Origin: Girardinichthys multiradiatus
Taxonomy: Eukaryota; Chordata; Actinopteri; Cyprinodontiformes; Goodeidae
Assembly (NCBI RefSeq): GCF_021462225.1
Contig: NC_061805.1
Span: 49,948,860-50,012,859 of the forward strand
Length of the DNA: 64,000 bases
Direction of reading: 5' to 3'
In this document: positions 40,551 to 52,436 of the stretch, in pieces
Layout of the letters: every line of letters starts with the position of its first letter
Numbering within the stretch: position 1 is the first letter of the stretch
The notes under the pieces: model-generated
The model's database searches: none
Told to the model about the DNA's origin: nothing
The model's input: the letters and a program-made list of their open reading frames with translations, nothing else
Made by a program: the position numbers and the translations under genes

Positions 40551-42118
40551 CAGGTCCTTCTCAAAATATTAGCATATTGTGATAAAGTTCATTATTTTCC
40601 ATAATGTCATGATGAAAATTTAACATTCATATATATTAGATTCATTGCACACTAACTGAAATATTTCAGGTCTTTTATTGTCTTAATACAGATGATTGTG
40701 GCATACAGCTCATGAAAACCCAAAATTCCTATCTCACAAAATTAGCATATTTCATCCGACCAATAAAAGAAAAGTGTTTTTAATACAAAAAACGTCAACC
40801 TTCAAATAATCATGTACAGTTATGCACTCAATACTTGGTCGGGAATCCTTTTGCAGAAATGACTGCTTCAATGCGGCGTGGCATGGAGGCAATCAGCCTG
40901 TGGCACTGCTGAGGTCTTATGGAGGCCCAGGATGCTTCGATAGCGGCCTTTAGCTCATCCAGAGTGTTGGGTCTTGAGTCTCTCAACGTTCTCTTCACAA
41001 TATCCCACAGATTCTCTATGGGGTTCAGGTCAGGAGAGTTGGCAGGCCAATTGAGCACAGTGATACCATGGTCAGTAAACCATTTACCAGTGGTTTTGGC
41101 ACTGTGAGCAGGTGCCAGGTCGTGGTGAAAAATGAAATCTTCATCTCCATAAAGCTTTTCAGCAGATGGAAGCATGAAGTGCTCCACAATCTCCTGATAG
41201 CTAGCTGCATTGACCCTGCCCTTGATAAAACACAGTGGACCAACACCAGCAGCTGACACAGCACCCCAGACCATCACTGACTGTGGGTACTTGACACTGG
41301 ACTTCTGGCATTTTGGCATTTCCTTCTCCCCAGTCTTCCTCCAGACTCTGGCACCTTGATTTCCGAATGACATGCAGAATTTGCTGTCATCCGAAAAAAG
41401 TACTTTGGACCACTGAGCAACAGTCCAGTGCTGCTTCTCTGTAGCCCAGGTCTGGGGAATGCGGCACCTGTAGCCCATTTCCTGCACACGCCTGTGCACG
41501 GTGGCTCTGGATGTTTCTACTCCAGACTCAGTCCACTGCTTCCGCAGGTCCCCCAAGGTCTGGAATCGGCCCTTCTCCGCAATCTTCCTCAGGGTCCGGT
41601 CACCTCTTCTCGTTGTGCAGCGTTTTCTGCCACACTTTTTCCTTCCCACAGACTTCCCACTGAGGTGCCTTGATACAGCACTCTGGGAACAGCCTATTCG
41701 TTCAGAAATTTATTTCTGTGTCTTACCCTCTTGCTTGAGGGTGTCAATAGTGGCCTTCTGGACAGCAGTCAGGTCGGCAGTCTTACCCATGATTGGGGTT
41801 TTGAGTGATGAACCAGGCTGGGAGTTTTAAAGGCCTCAGGAATCTTTTGCAGGTGTTTAGAGTTAACTCGTTGATTCAGATGATTAGGTTCATAGCTCGT
41901 TTAGAGACCCTTTTAATGATATGCTAATTCTGTGAGATAGGAATTTTGGGTTTTCATGAGCTGTATGCCACAATCATCCATATTAAGACAATAAAAGACC
42001 TGAAATATTTCAGTTAGTGTGCAATGAATCTAAAATATATGAATGTTAAATTTTCATCATGACATTATGGAAAATAATTAACTTTATCACAATATGCTAA
42101 TATTTTGAGAAGGACCTG
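40551..42118 (-). mobile_element. Tc1-like transposon, copy C (1568 bp)
   Basis: TA at 40549-40550 and 42119-42120. 200-bp inverted repeats at 40551-40750 and 41919-42118. It is 42 bp shorter than copy A because of one deletion in the transposase gene at 41452/41453. Otherwise very similar to copy A. Confidence 0.94.
40828..41790 (-). pseudogene. Transposase of copy C, nonsense codon and in-frame deletion
   Basis: Begins at the same ATG as copy A (41790). Codon 27 is a stop (GAA to TAA, in the QKEISE helix). A 42-base in-frame deletion removes 14 residues between the DNA-binding and catalytic regions. Downstream of the stop the frame is open for 273 codons from a later Met with D, D and E motifs all present, but without the first helix-turn-helix it should not bind its ends normally. 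Confidence 0.92.
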
Positions 42119-42120
42119 TA

Positions 42121-43119
42121 TATGTTTGAGCTGTACTGATCAGTAGCAAGTGTTGATCCTAAAACACCTGGCTGCACTTTATGGACTTTAAAATGGACCT
42201 GTTGTCTTAATTATCAGATCTGGATCAAACTAATGATGAACTCTTGCTATATAACTGTTTACAGCTAACCATTGATTCATCAGTGTACCAAATTAACTCT
42301 TATTATTGTAGAAATAAATGTTTGTGTAAAAACGTGCAGCACAGAACGCTTCATCGGCTTGTAGACCAAAGAACTGAACAGAACCCAATCTTCTAATCGA
42401 GCAATTAGTTTTTAGAAATATCCGTCTGTTTCCAGTCAGCTGTTTCTCTGAGGAACTCATACAGTCACTGGGAAAAGTAAGTCCAAGACACACACACACA
42501 CACACACACAGTGTTTTTACAAAAGAGAAATTCATGACTGAATTATTTGGATCTGGACTTTCTGACTTCAGTGTTCATCAGAGAGACATCCTTGGAGAAG
42601 AAACTGTCTCTTTAGCGGCTGGTTTCTGCAAACAGCGCTCCGTAGCGCCACCTGAAGGTAAAAGTTTGTGACCAGGATGTGTGGGGTCTGCAGAGATGTT
42701 AGCTGCCCTTTTCCTGACCCTAGACCTGTATAAGTTGTGGATGGAGTGAAGTTCAGTTCTGATGGTCTTCTGCAGATTGTTGCAGTCTGGACCTCTCCAC
42801 AGAGATGGATGAAGACAGGTCAGACTGAATGAGGGCAGTGTAGAAGATGAGCAGCTCCTGTGGAAGGTTGAACTTGCTTCCACAGGTTTAACAGAGGAAT
42901 TAATGGTTAAGTGCTTTTGATTGAATGGACTTTTTTAACTGACCATCATCATTGTGAGAACCTCTAGTAAAGCAAGAGGTTGGGTATCTTGCTGCTTTAG
43001 AACATACAGGTATGTGTTTTGTATCAGCAATGACCTTAGAGAAGCAACAGTTGCTCTTCATCTATCTGGAAGGATTGTAACGTCATTTCTAAACTATGAT
43101 TATAGATTATAGACAGGCG
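42121..43119. other. Intergenic with CA repeat and LINE scrap
   Basis: (CA)n at 42488-42510. At about 42640-42890 'gctgcccttttcctgaccct' and 'atgagcagctcctgtggaag' match a fish LINE on the minus strand. Nothing else recognised. Confidence 0.4.
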
Positions 43120-43740
43120 GCCAGTCCTCTCAGGAGTGGAGGTCCCAACAAATTTTTACTCTACAGACCTCAAGAGGTTAAAGGTTAAAGTTCATGATGG
43201 GACAGTTGGAAAAAGACTGAACCAATATAGTTTGTTTGAAAGTGTTGGGAAGGAAAACCTCTTATCTAAAAAACAAAACCGCAGCACGAAAGTTGCCTCT
43301 GAATGAACTTAAAGACTGCTGAAATAATGTTCTCTGAACAAAATAGAGCTTCACAACATCTCATATCCCACTCCTGAAGGTCTACTTGGGTACAACAGGT
43401 CCATCCTGTCCTGTCTGAGGTACCTGCCCACAACAGATCTTGATTTTACTGAGTGAGAAGCTAGAACTCAGAGACTAGTGAGGATAATATGGATTAACCA
43501 CAACTGATTTTCATACCAATATTCACCCATAACATCAGTTTCATGCTTACCTGATAATGTTTAGCCTTAGTGGAGATATTGGGCTGGGGCACACAGCAAC
43601 ATTTCTCTTTGGAGAACACAGTGTCTCAGAATCAACACCTCATACCAACTATATGGCACAGTGGTGGAGGAGTGATGATCTGGGCTTCTTTTACTGCCAC
43701 AGGATCACTTTGCAGTCCCTAAATCATAAACGGTTTCTTT
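43120..43740 (+). mobile_element. DNA-transposon remnant (Tc1-like), possibly interrupted
   Basis: 'acctcaagaggttaaaggtt', 'catgatgggacagttggaaa' and then 'atggcacagtggtggaggag' follow the order of a common fish Tc1-like transposase gene on the plus strand. Sequence at about 43370-43560 does not fit the pattern and may be a later insertion. Many stops. Confidence 0.55.
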
Positions 43741-45178
43741 AAAAAGGCCCCCAAATGGTTGAGGATGGTGAGAGTTACATGGAGGTTGGTTAGCAGTGTC
43801 TCAGCCGTCGTTTCATTGAAATGGTCTAAAATGATGTTTTTTGGCCACCTGAAGGCGTCGAACTCGCATCTCACGCAAGGTTTTCCAGCCCAGTTGAGAT
43901 TTTGGACTCATTCTCCTACAAAAAAAGTCACTGCGTCGCCTCCTATATGTGCCACAACTCCCCACGATCCTCCTGTGATGACTTTATCAGCGCTCAGGCT
44001 CCGCCCTTCCACCCCACCCACCGGTGGTGGGTGTGAGGAAGAAGAGGGGTTCAAAGGTCAGTTCAGAGGCCTCTGCACCCCAGCTGCTGTTGCTATGTGT
44101 TGCCATCTCAGTCGACAACAATAAGAAACACACACACACACCTCAGTGACCTTTGAGCTGATTTTCACACGCTCTCAGAGGAAGAGTCAACCTGCTTCTG
44201 GTTTCTGATAGTTTTTAATAAAATATCAGGAGGAAAAGTCAAATCATCTTCATAGTTTTCACTTTAACCACTTGTTTACATTCTTTCCACCTTCATTACT
44301 CTTCCTGTTCCTCTCCTCAGCTTCTTGGCCCTATCCAGTGATCTTCAAGACCTTCGCCTTTCAGTTTAGCCTTGCTCCATCTTTAATTCCTCCCCTCTTC
44401 CTGTCTTCCATCAGAGGTGCTGGGGGGGTAACAATGGACGCTCCTCCTTCCTCCCCCTTCAACACCCACCTTCACATCTGTGAGTGCCCCTCTGTCTCTT
44501 CATTCTTCTCCCTAACCGCTCCATTATTGGGGCTCTTTCACTTGTAAATGTGGCCAGCGATACTTCTGATGGGTCTTTTGTGCACGCGGCCCGGGTCAGG
44601 AGAAAGGTAGGGGCCAGAGGGAAGGTGGGGGGGTGTTTGGGTTGTGAGTGAGTGGGTCATGGTTGAGGGTGGCATGGGGAAGGGGGGGGCGCTGTTTCAG
44701 GGGTCTTGTGGTGTTTTTTCTAGCAGGACAATTGTGACAAAGAGTTAAATCCTTTTTTTGTGCGTGCAGTCATTTGGGATGGGCTCAGCTCTCACTTCAA
44801 ATTCCTGCAGACACCCCCCACTCCACCGGTAAAACGCAGAAGAGCGGGACAGGCTCGGAAGGACAGTCGGACTGTAAACTTAAATAGAAAGTGGACCCAA
44901 AGAGAACCACAGGTCCCTCTGCATGCAGCACCATCCCCAGCTTGTTCATGGATCTGTGTTCTACTGGTAAACCCAACACAACTCTCTATGTTGCAAAACT
45001 AAAAACACCTGCCAGATTTAAAGAGGATTTTATCACACTATTAAAATACTAAACCATTCCTTGTTTACATCCAGAGGGAACGGACTGATTTGATTTGGAT
45101 GTACTTCTGTCAGACCAGTGATGGCGATGGTATAGTTGTTGTAAAGTTAATGTTTTTAAGTAACTGCCTGATGTCCAC
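43741..45178. other. Intergenic, nothing recognised
   Basis: G/C-skewed patches at 44580-44700 and pyrimidine-rich DNA at 44270-44530. Frames present are short and lack recognisable domains. Confidence 0.35.
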
Positions 45179-45618
45179 TCATAGACATTAATACGTAGAC
45201 GCCTCTTTGACTGGGTTGGCCCGCTGCTGAGACGTAACCATGTGTCCGCCATGTTGCTGGAGGCAAGGCTGCGATGTGAACATAAAGGGACTTTATTTCA
45301 TAAAACACATTAACAGAAATTTACGTCACCTTATTTATTCACACACACTTAATCGTAGGTACGACGGAGAATTAGGGCCAGGCTAAGATAATTTTTAAAT
45401 TTTTTTAATTACAAGAATAAAGTCAGAACTTTTATGAGAACTCTTACAAAAAAGCGTGGCTGTCCATGATTTGGTTCGGACACCTAAACGGTTCGAACAA
45501 CTCTATGCGGCACACATAAGATGCATTTTGGTTCTCCATCTTGACTCCACAAAAATGGCGGCGACGTCTGAAAGCCGTTCAGCGTTCGATAAGGGCGTCC
45601 ACGTATAGATGTCTATGA
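45179..45618. mobile_element. MITE-like element with inverted ends (about 440 bp)
   Basis: The left end TCATAGACATTAATACGTAG and the inverse of the right end TCATAGACATCTATACGTGG match at about 17 of 20 positions, and both continue with GACGCC. Each inner side carries 'gccgccat'-type sequence in inverse orientation (ATGTGTCCGCCAT against ATGGCGGCGAC). The flanks share TCCAC (45174-45178 and 45620-45624). No ORF. Confidence 0.55.
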
Positions 45619-47499
45619 CTCCACTCGTGTTACTGTTTACGCCCCTGCTGCCTGTTCAAGACATGACAGCTTCTAAAAAACATTTCTACATGTGAACCAA
45701 ATGATGTCTAAATACATTCCTTCTTCGAAGGTCATTCCTTGACATGTTATTCCTTCTTCATGACTCAGCAGCTGACTGAAGTGTTTCCATGGGATGTCAT
45801 CAGACCAGATGCAGCCATGCTGGCCTCCTCGTTTCTGTAGGAAACAGAAACGAGTGTTGGAGTCGTCTGCTGAAAGTCTAAACAGCAGTGGTTGCTGATG
45901 TAACAATACATTTCTCTTTCTACTCTAATATATGAAATGGAATCAACAGTGAGATGACAAGTACAATTGAACAGCATCCCTTTAATCACTTTTTTGAGTA
46001 AATTGCAGAAAATATCACTCATTTATTTATTTTCTATATATTTATTTTTCACAGAAGATGGCTGATTCCAATTCTTTCAAACTGAGTAGAGCAATCTGTT
46101 CTTTTGGTAATGTTGTGCCATCGTCTCACATTCAAAATGCATTTAAAAGTAGTCTAAACAACCACTGCAATTTGATTTATTCAAAAGAATCAATCTTTTG
46201 TGTTGAAATCCCTCCAGTATTTAATGTTCTGTTCTTCTCCACGAGGTCAAGAGCTCAACCTCTAATTGACACATACAGAATGAAAAGATTAACTTTTTAG
46301 ACTCATTTTAATCATTTTGCACAAAGAAAATACAAACTTATCTTAATTAATTTTGTTGCTAATTTTTGCAAATTCCCAGACTCGGTTTCTGCCTCTCCTA
46401 ACTAAAATTGGCATTTAGGGGTTTAAAGTTCATAAAACCTGTTATTATTTGGTATTTATATTAAAGACTGAAATTAATAATGGGATTATTAAACTGATAT
46501 TGGTAAAAGCATTTTCATGCATAATATAACTGTGGCAATCATTAAAAGACTGATATATTGTGTACAAGACACAGAGGTGAAGGGATTTATTTATATCCCA
46601 GGCTCAGATTAAACTACTCCAAAACAATTCCAATTTTTTCCAGTTTGCATTAAATATTAACTTTTTTCTATAAAATAAAAACTTTAATTACTAAAACTGG
46701 TGTATAAGGGGTTAAATATGTATTTGTTATAAATGGTAATGACTGAAGTTAATGACATTAGTAAAGTAAAACAACTGAAAACTCAATTTAAAATTTTTCT
46801 TTGCATGCATTTTGGACACATGCATTGATTTTGCATGTCTCCATGGGGACAGAAGGAACAATTTACTTGCAAACAACTGTGGACAAAAAAGAATGATCAC
46901 TGTTGGTCCCAGTTGTTGACACTCTCAGGAAACCAATCATATCAATATGAAAAAATGGGACAAGGTAGATCAACTTTTTGTGCTTTTTGTAAAATATTTG
47001 TTATGGGTAGTGTGGGCTGAGGAAATGATATGATGTTTTATAATTATTCCACGGCTGTCTTTACAAGAGCATTAATTTGTTTCCAAGGGACCCAAAATGA
47101 AGGGAATCCAAAAGGCTAATAAAGGAGCAGACCAGAAGTAATTTACATGAGAAACAAAAATTATGCGGTGATATTGATGGGAACAGAAATTAAATAACTG
47201 TGATTCTTACTTCCTGCTAGGGTTTAGCACTTCAGGCTATCTGCTACAGGATGTTAGCATAGTGGCACTTTAAAACTGTCATGACACATTTTTGTTTTTC
47301 ATCAACAAAACCATGGAAGGCAGCAAAAGTCCTCCTCACTGACAGTTAAGCACGGTCTTGGAGAAGGACTGAAATAGAAAGTACTACAATAACTTGACTT
47401 TCCAGTCAGGAAACACATGGATGCCCTCACACAAACATGTTAAACATGAGTCTGAGTAAGACAAAATGAAGACTGGAAGAACTTTGGTTTGAATATTGG
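45619..47499. other. Intergenic, AT-rich
   Basis: No supported gene or repeat boundary. Confidence 0.35.
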
Positions 47500-48130
47500 T
47501 TTCTCCCTGTTTCCTCTTCTTCTGTCAGCTGCTCCCTTTGAGTCTTCACCATGGATCACCTGCCTCCATCCCATCCCCAGTATCTTCCTCTGTCACATCC
47601 TCTGCATATCCTCTTTCGCTGCATCCATAAACCTCCACTGTGGTCTTCATTTGATCCTCCTGTCTTGCAGCTCCAGGTTCAGCATCCTTGGACCAGTGTC
47701 CAGACCCTCCCACCTTTGTCTCCAAACTGCTCAACCTGAGCTGTCCCTCTACACTCTCATCCTTACCTCACTGATGCGTTCCCGTGGCTTTGGATTATTG
47801 ACCTCAGGTATTCAGTACCTTCACTCATTCCAGCTGTGTCCATTACATTCACATACATGGATTCTGTCTGCTTTAACCGACTTCCATTCATCTTCTCTTC
47901 AGAGCATATCTCCAACCTTTCTAGGTTCTCTTTCACCTGGTTCCTGCTCTCATTGCGGATCACTGTGCTCATGTGACAACCTGTCCATCATCCTTACAAA
48001 CAGCAGGGGGCTCAGAGAGAATCCCTGATGGAATCCCATATGCTTCACACCTATCTGTTACTCCTACCACACACCTCACCACTGACTCGCTGTTCTTGTC
48101 AATGTTCTGCACCCCCTCACATACATCTCT
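47500..48130 (-). mobile_element. LINE remnant (RTE-like wording), minus strand
   Basis: 'tgtctccaaactgctcaacc', 'tgagctgtccctctacactc' and 'tcttcagagcatatctccaa' match in order the end of a reverse-transcriptase ORF of a common fish LINE. The plus-strand 179-codon frame over it is a shadow. Degenerate. Confidence 0.5.
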
Positions 48131-48149
48131 TCCACACCTTTATTTAGGG

Positions 48150-49085
48150 ATAGAATAGAATATAATAGAAAAATCCTTTATTGTCCCACAGTGAGGAGAT
48201 TCAGGTTTACCAGGAGCAATGTGAAAGGCAAATGGAAACAAGCAGATTCACACAAAAGTAAAAAAAAAAAAGAAAATACAAAAACAAAAAAAGGAATAAC
48301 AGACTAAAGTAACGTATAATTTACAACATAAGTTAAAAATACTTTACAATTATTAAAATAGCATACTCGGATTAAAAGAAATGTGCAGCTGAGTTGGGTG
48401 ATTAAAAAATGTAGAACATGTGCATGAATATGTATGCGTAACAACAGCAGACTATTTACAGCCATATGGAAAACTGTGCAAATAACAGCAGGGATGTAAA
48501 CAACTTATTGAGTTTGTTGGGAGCAGTGATGATTATAAAGTCTAACAGCTGCTGGGAGGAAGGATCTGTGATAATACTCCTTTGTGCACCTAGGATGCTG
48601 CAGTCTATCTCTGAAGAAGCTCTCCAGATCTGCAGCAGCTTCATGCATGGGCTGGGAGACATTGTCAAAGAGTGATGCTATTTTTGCTACAGTCCTTCTG
48701 TGTCCCACCACCTGGCTGTGTCCAGGGGCCATCCTAAGTCAGAGTTGGCCTTCCTGATGAGCTTAACGGCTTCCTCCCAGCTGCTGCTCCAACACACTAC
48801 ACCACAGAAGATGGCTGATTCCACCACAGAATTAAAAAAAGGTCTTCAGGAGATATTTTGCACTCCAAAATATCTCAGTCTCCTTATCAGGTAGAGTCTG
48901 CTCTGACTTTTCCTGTAAAAAGCATCAGTGTTGTGACTCCAGGCCAATTTGTGAACACTCAGGTACTTCTAAGAGTCCACTATCTCAACATCAGTTCCCT
49001 GAATGTTTGTCGGTGTTGGGGTGGTGGTTCTACACCTGTAGAAATCCATCAACAGCTCCTTGGTGTTCCCTGCATTTTTCAGGAT
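48150..49085 (-). mobile_element. LINE remnant (second family), minus strand
   Basis: Begins with 'tagaatagaat' and 'cctttattgtcccacagtga', the usual tail of a fish LINE read in reverse, and runs through 'ttccctgaatgtttgtcggt' and 'gtagaaatccatcaacagct', which match its ORF end. Stops throughout. Family likely CR1/Rex-like but not proven. Confidence 0.55.
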
Positions 49086-49945
49086 ATTTGATCTCGATTT
49101 CAGTATATTTCGTACATGATACACAGAAAACATCTGGATCACCTAATGCATTCAGAGATGTTCAAATGAAATGTTTCTTTAAAACGTTTCTATAGACATG
49201 AACATGAACGGCCGATTTAAAGGTAAAGGTTTTGTTTGCTAAAGTGATTCTGACTTTGGGGCATCACAATAAGAGTAGAAACAGCATATCAGTTACACTG
49301 TGAAATAATCTCAATGATTTTTATTGAGATTCACTGTTTTTTTTTTTTTAAATATGCAAATGTCAGATAAGACCAGAGAGAGTCTACTGCAATAATGTAT
49401 AGAATAACTTATGCTTTTCTTCTGCTTTTCATTTGACTAGATGGTTGACCTCCATGTCATTGCATGTCTTACCTTGTTGTTTTGTTGATAAAAAGGTGAA
49501 ATAGAACCTGACACTGACTGAGACCTGCCTGGACAACACAACAAACAACTGTGGAGCTAATGAGGCGAGGCTGCCTGTGGGGTTATGACTGAACACTGGA
49601 GTCAAAATCCCGTCTAAACGTAACGATGTTGGGGTTTTGGCTAGCAGTTCCTTGGGAAAAGAGACATTCAAAAGTAATTTTCTCCAAGTCAAATCTCAAG
49701 TCTTTGATAGGACGTTCCAAGTCATGTCTCAGGTTCCTAATAACTGAAACTAATCGCACATCGGATGCATGACCTGGTTTGCCTGGAACACTGAATTGCT
49801 GCAGTTTAATGAATTCAAAATATTATTATCCTTTTATAACACATGAACATTTAGTATCTCAATTTTTTTCAGAATACTTACATCAACATGCAAAAATCCA
49901 CAGCAAAAATATAAAAATGCATTAATGTTCTAAGTTAACTAGTAG
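49086..49945. other. Intergenic, nothing recognised
   Basis: A T-run at about 49330-49350 and a short minus frame at 49429-49692 without recognisable domain. Confidence 0.35.
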
Positions 49946-50222
49946 GAATAGGCTCTCTGTCCTTCGGGCTGGTGCATATCTCCAGCAAGAGGCCGGGTCC
50001 ACCCAGGAAAGGTCTCCAGTCCATCACTGGAAACCTTTCCTGGGTGGCACCCAGAACACACACACACACACTCTCTCTCATACCTAAAGGCCAGAGTCCT
50101 CAAAGAGGACCCACATATGCACATGGAGAACATATAAACTCCATGCAGTAAGGCTCCAGGCTGGAATTCAAACACAGGACCTTCTTGCTGCAAGGCAACA
50201 GTGCTACCAGCTGTGCAGCCCA
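49946..50222 (-). mobile_element. DANA/Mermaid-type SINE, inverted copy
   Basis: On the minus strand it begins TGGGCTGCACAGCTGGTAGC, with 'caaggcaacagtgctacc' and 'ggaattcaaacacaggacc' on the plus strand marking the tRNA-like head. A (CA)n at about 50058-50070 and the 3' segment with 'ggtgcatatctccagcaag' complete the family order. It contains a long hairpin at 49999-50047. Confidence 0.8.
49999..50047. repeat. 21-bp inverted repeat (hairpin) inside the SINE
   Basis: Left arm 49999-50019, loop TCCATCA at 50020-50026, right arm 50027-50047. Arms match at 20 of 21 positions (one T/C difference). Confidence 0.85.
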
Positions 50223-51945
50223 CAAACTATATAATCACTGCAGTATTTAACAATAGTATTACGGCTGTATCTTTCTTCTGATGTGAGGCAGCCAAAGATT
50301 CAAATAAATGGCAACAAGCTGTGACTTTGAGGTGAAAATAAAGCTTCTAGATCTTATTTAAATTCGGTTCTTCGTTAAGTTGCCTGTTGTGTGTCGACAC
50401 CACACTGGGTCATCCTCTGAGTCTGAGAGCTTGGCCAGAAAGATTGATGGAGCAGATTTACTATGGAACCTGGAAGAAGGAGCGGCCAAAGTCCAAAGAA
50501 AATGTTTAAAAGACCTTCAGTGTGAAGAATTGTTGATCAATACCAGAGAGTAAAGCAGTCCGCTCAGTTTTATGTGGTTCTAATTTTCGATGTGGTCTCT
50601 GAATGTCCTCCATGATGTTGTGGTCTAGCTACAGCTCTGTGGTCTTATCTGTAATTTTAGCTTCTCTGCTGACCTCCGTCACACAGAATCAAACAACAGA
50701 AGGGTGGTGACAGTGATAGTCGGGTCTCTGGGACAACAGGTGAACAATGGGGACTCTGGGGGGAGGGTGCAGGGAGCTTGACCTTGGCCTCAGAGCGATG
50801 GTCAGATGGGTTGCGTAGGCCACCGGCCGTGAAGGCAGAAGGATGAAGAGCGTGGAGGGATAAAGGGTGTGACGCCTCTCGCTCTCTTCAAACCTGCAGT
50901 GATTAATGACAAAACACACACACACACAACGAGATGACCTCAGCGAGGCCGCTACTCAAACATCGGGCCTCGGCTCTTTGACGTGGTCATTTTCCCAAAG
51001 CTTCTGATTGATGAGAGATTCTTTTCCCACCACAAATTATGGTAATAATGCTGAACGAGGAGAGAAGCTGCGAGTCTGCAGCTGCTCCCTGCAGCACCCT
51101 GATCCCAGAGAAAAGTGTTTACTCTTCACAGCAGATGGGACTTTGTTCCTACTTCTTAGATGCTTCTAAAAGTCTCAACTAGTGTTTTGACATCTGGTAA
51201 AGAAAACATATTACTAATGAAACCCAACTTAAGCTGTTTTTCTTTTACAAAACTTTATTTTCAGTGAGAATTTAAATTTTACAAGCTCATATCAAGTGAC
51301 AGCAAGGAAAATGCAAATAAAATATAACCTAAAAACTAAGAAAGTAATAAAAAAGAAAAAAAGTCAAGTCTAAATTTGGAAATCAAGACCTAGATGAACT
51401 TAAAAAATTAAGATCAATAGATGAATCGGAGAAAGTTATTTCAGAGGAAAAATACCAAGGGGATTAACGGTATGTCAGCAAATTCATAAAGAAAAAAATT
51501 AAGGAATAACAAAAAAACATTTTCCAGGAAGAAAGATTTGAAGTGGTTTTCATATTTCTCACACATTTTTAGAATCTCAAGGAATTTCAGAAAGCAACCC
51601 TAAGCTGTATAGCTGGATCTCTGATGTCTTAGATGGAACTGCATTCGTTAACTGCAAATAAAACCCCACGGATGAAGGATTACTTTGGGGAACTTTAGCC
51701 ACACTCTACGTAATGGAGTTACATGCACAAGCTCTACTGTGCAGGAAAAAAAAAGCTCATGTTAGGCTGGTTCAGAGGCATCCATATCTCTGTATATCCC
51801 TGGGATAGTTCATCACACACCGGGAATGTGGATTGCAATAGGATCAATTTCCTACATCTTGTGCTAAAGAAATGGAGGAAAAATGAATGAAGTCTCTGGA
51901 AGCAGGTGATATGATAGTTGTCATGGTATGGGACTGTATCAATTC
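50223..51945. other. Intergenic, nothing recognised
   Basis: No supported gene. The minus frame at 50689-50925 is low complexity. A (CA)n lies near 50914-50928. Confidence 0.35.
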
Positions 51946-52436
51946 ATTTGAGTTTATTTAGTTTATTTATATAGCAGCAATTCATAACATGTTGTCTCAA
52001 GGCACTTCACAAAAGTCAGGTACATACATTCCAATTAATCCCAACCATTGAACAGCGCAGTCGGAGTTAGCTTTTTATTCAAATTGGATAAAAAAGTTTT
52101 TCTATTTAAGGAAACCCAGCAGATTGCATCCAGTCAGTGATTTGCAGCATTCACTCCTACTGGATGAGCATGTAGAGACAGTGGACAGTCACTGGCGTTG
52201 ACTTTGCAGCAATCCCTCATACTGAGCATGCATGTAGCAACAGTGGAGAGGAAAAACTCCCTTTTAACAGGAAGAAACCTCCACCAGAACCAGGTTCAGT
52301 GTGAGTGGCCATCTGTCACGACCGACTGGGAGTTTGAGAGAACAGAGCAGAGACACAAAAAGAACACAGAAGCACTGATCCAGGAGTACTTTCTATGGGA
52401 AGGAAAAGTAATATTACCCAAAACTGAAGTCATGTA
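51946..52436. repeat. Interspersed fish repeat, copy 2
   Basis: Opens 'tttgagtttatttagtttat' and carries 'ttgtctcaaggcacttcaca', 'aacaggaagaaacctccacc' and 'gtgtgagtggccatctg', shared with 2078-2400. It leads directly into the 18-bp array at 52437, so the array seems to have grown at or in its end. Confidence 0.65.

Noticed and set aside
43759..44124. 121-codon plus ORF
   Set aside because: No domain, no splice or promoter context; starts at the edge of a transposon remnant.
47489..48028. 179-codon plus-strand ORF
   Set aside because: It overlies a LINE remnant on the opposite strand and has the composition of an antisense shadow.
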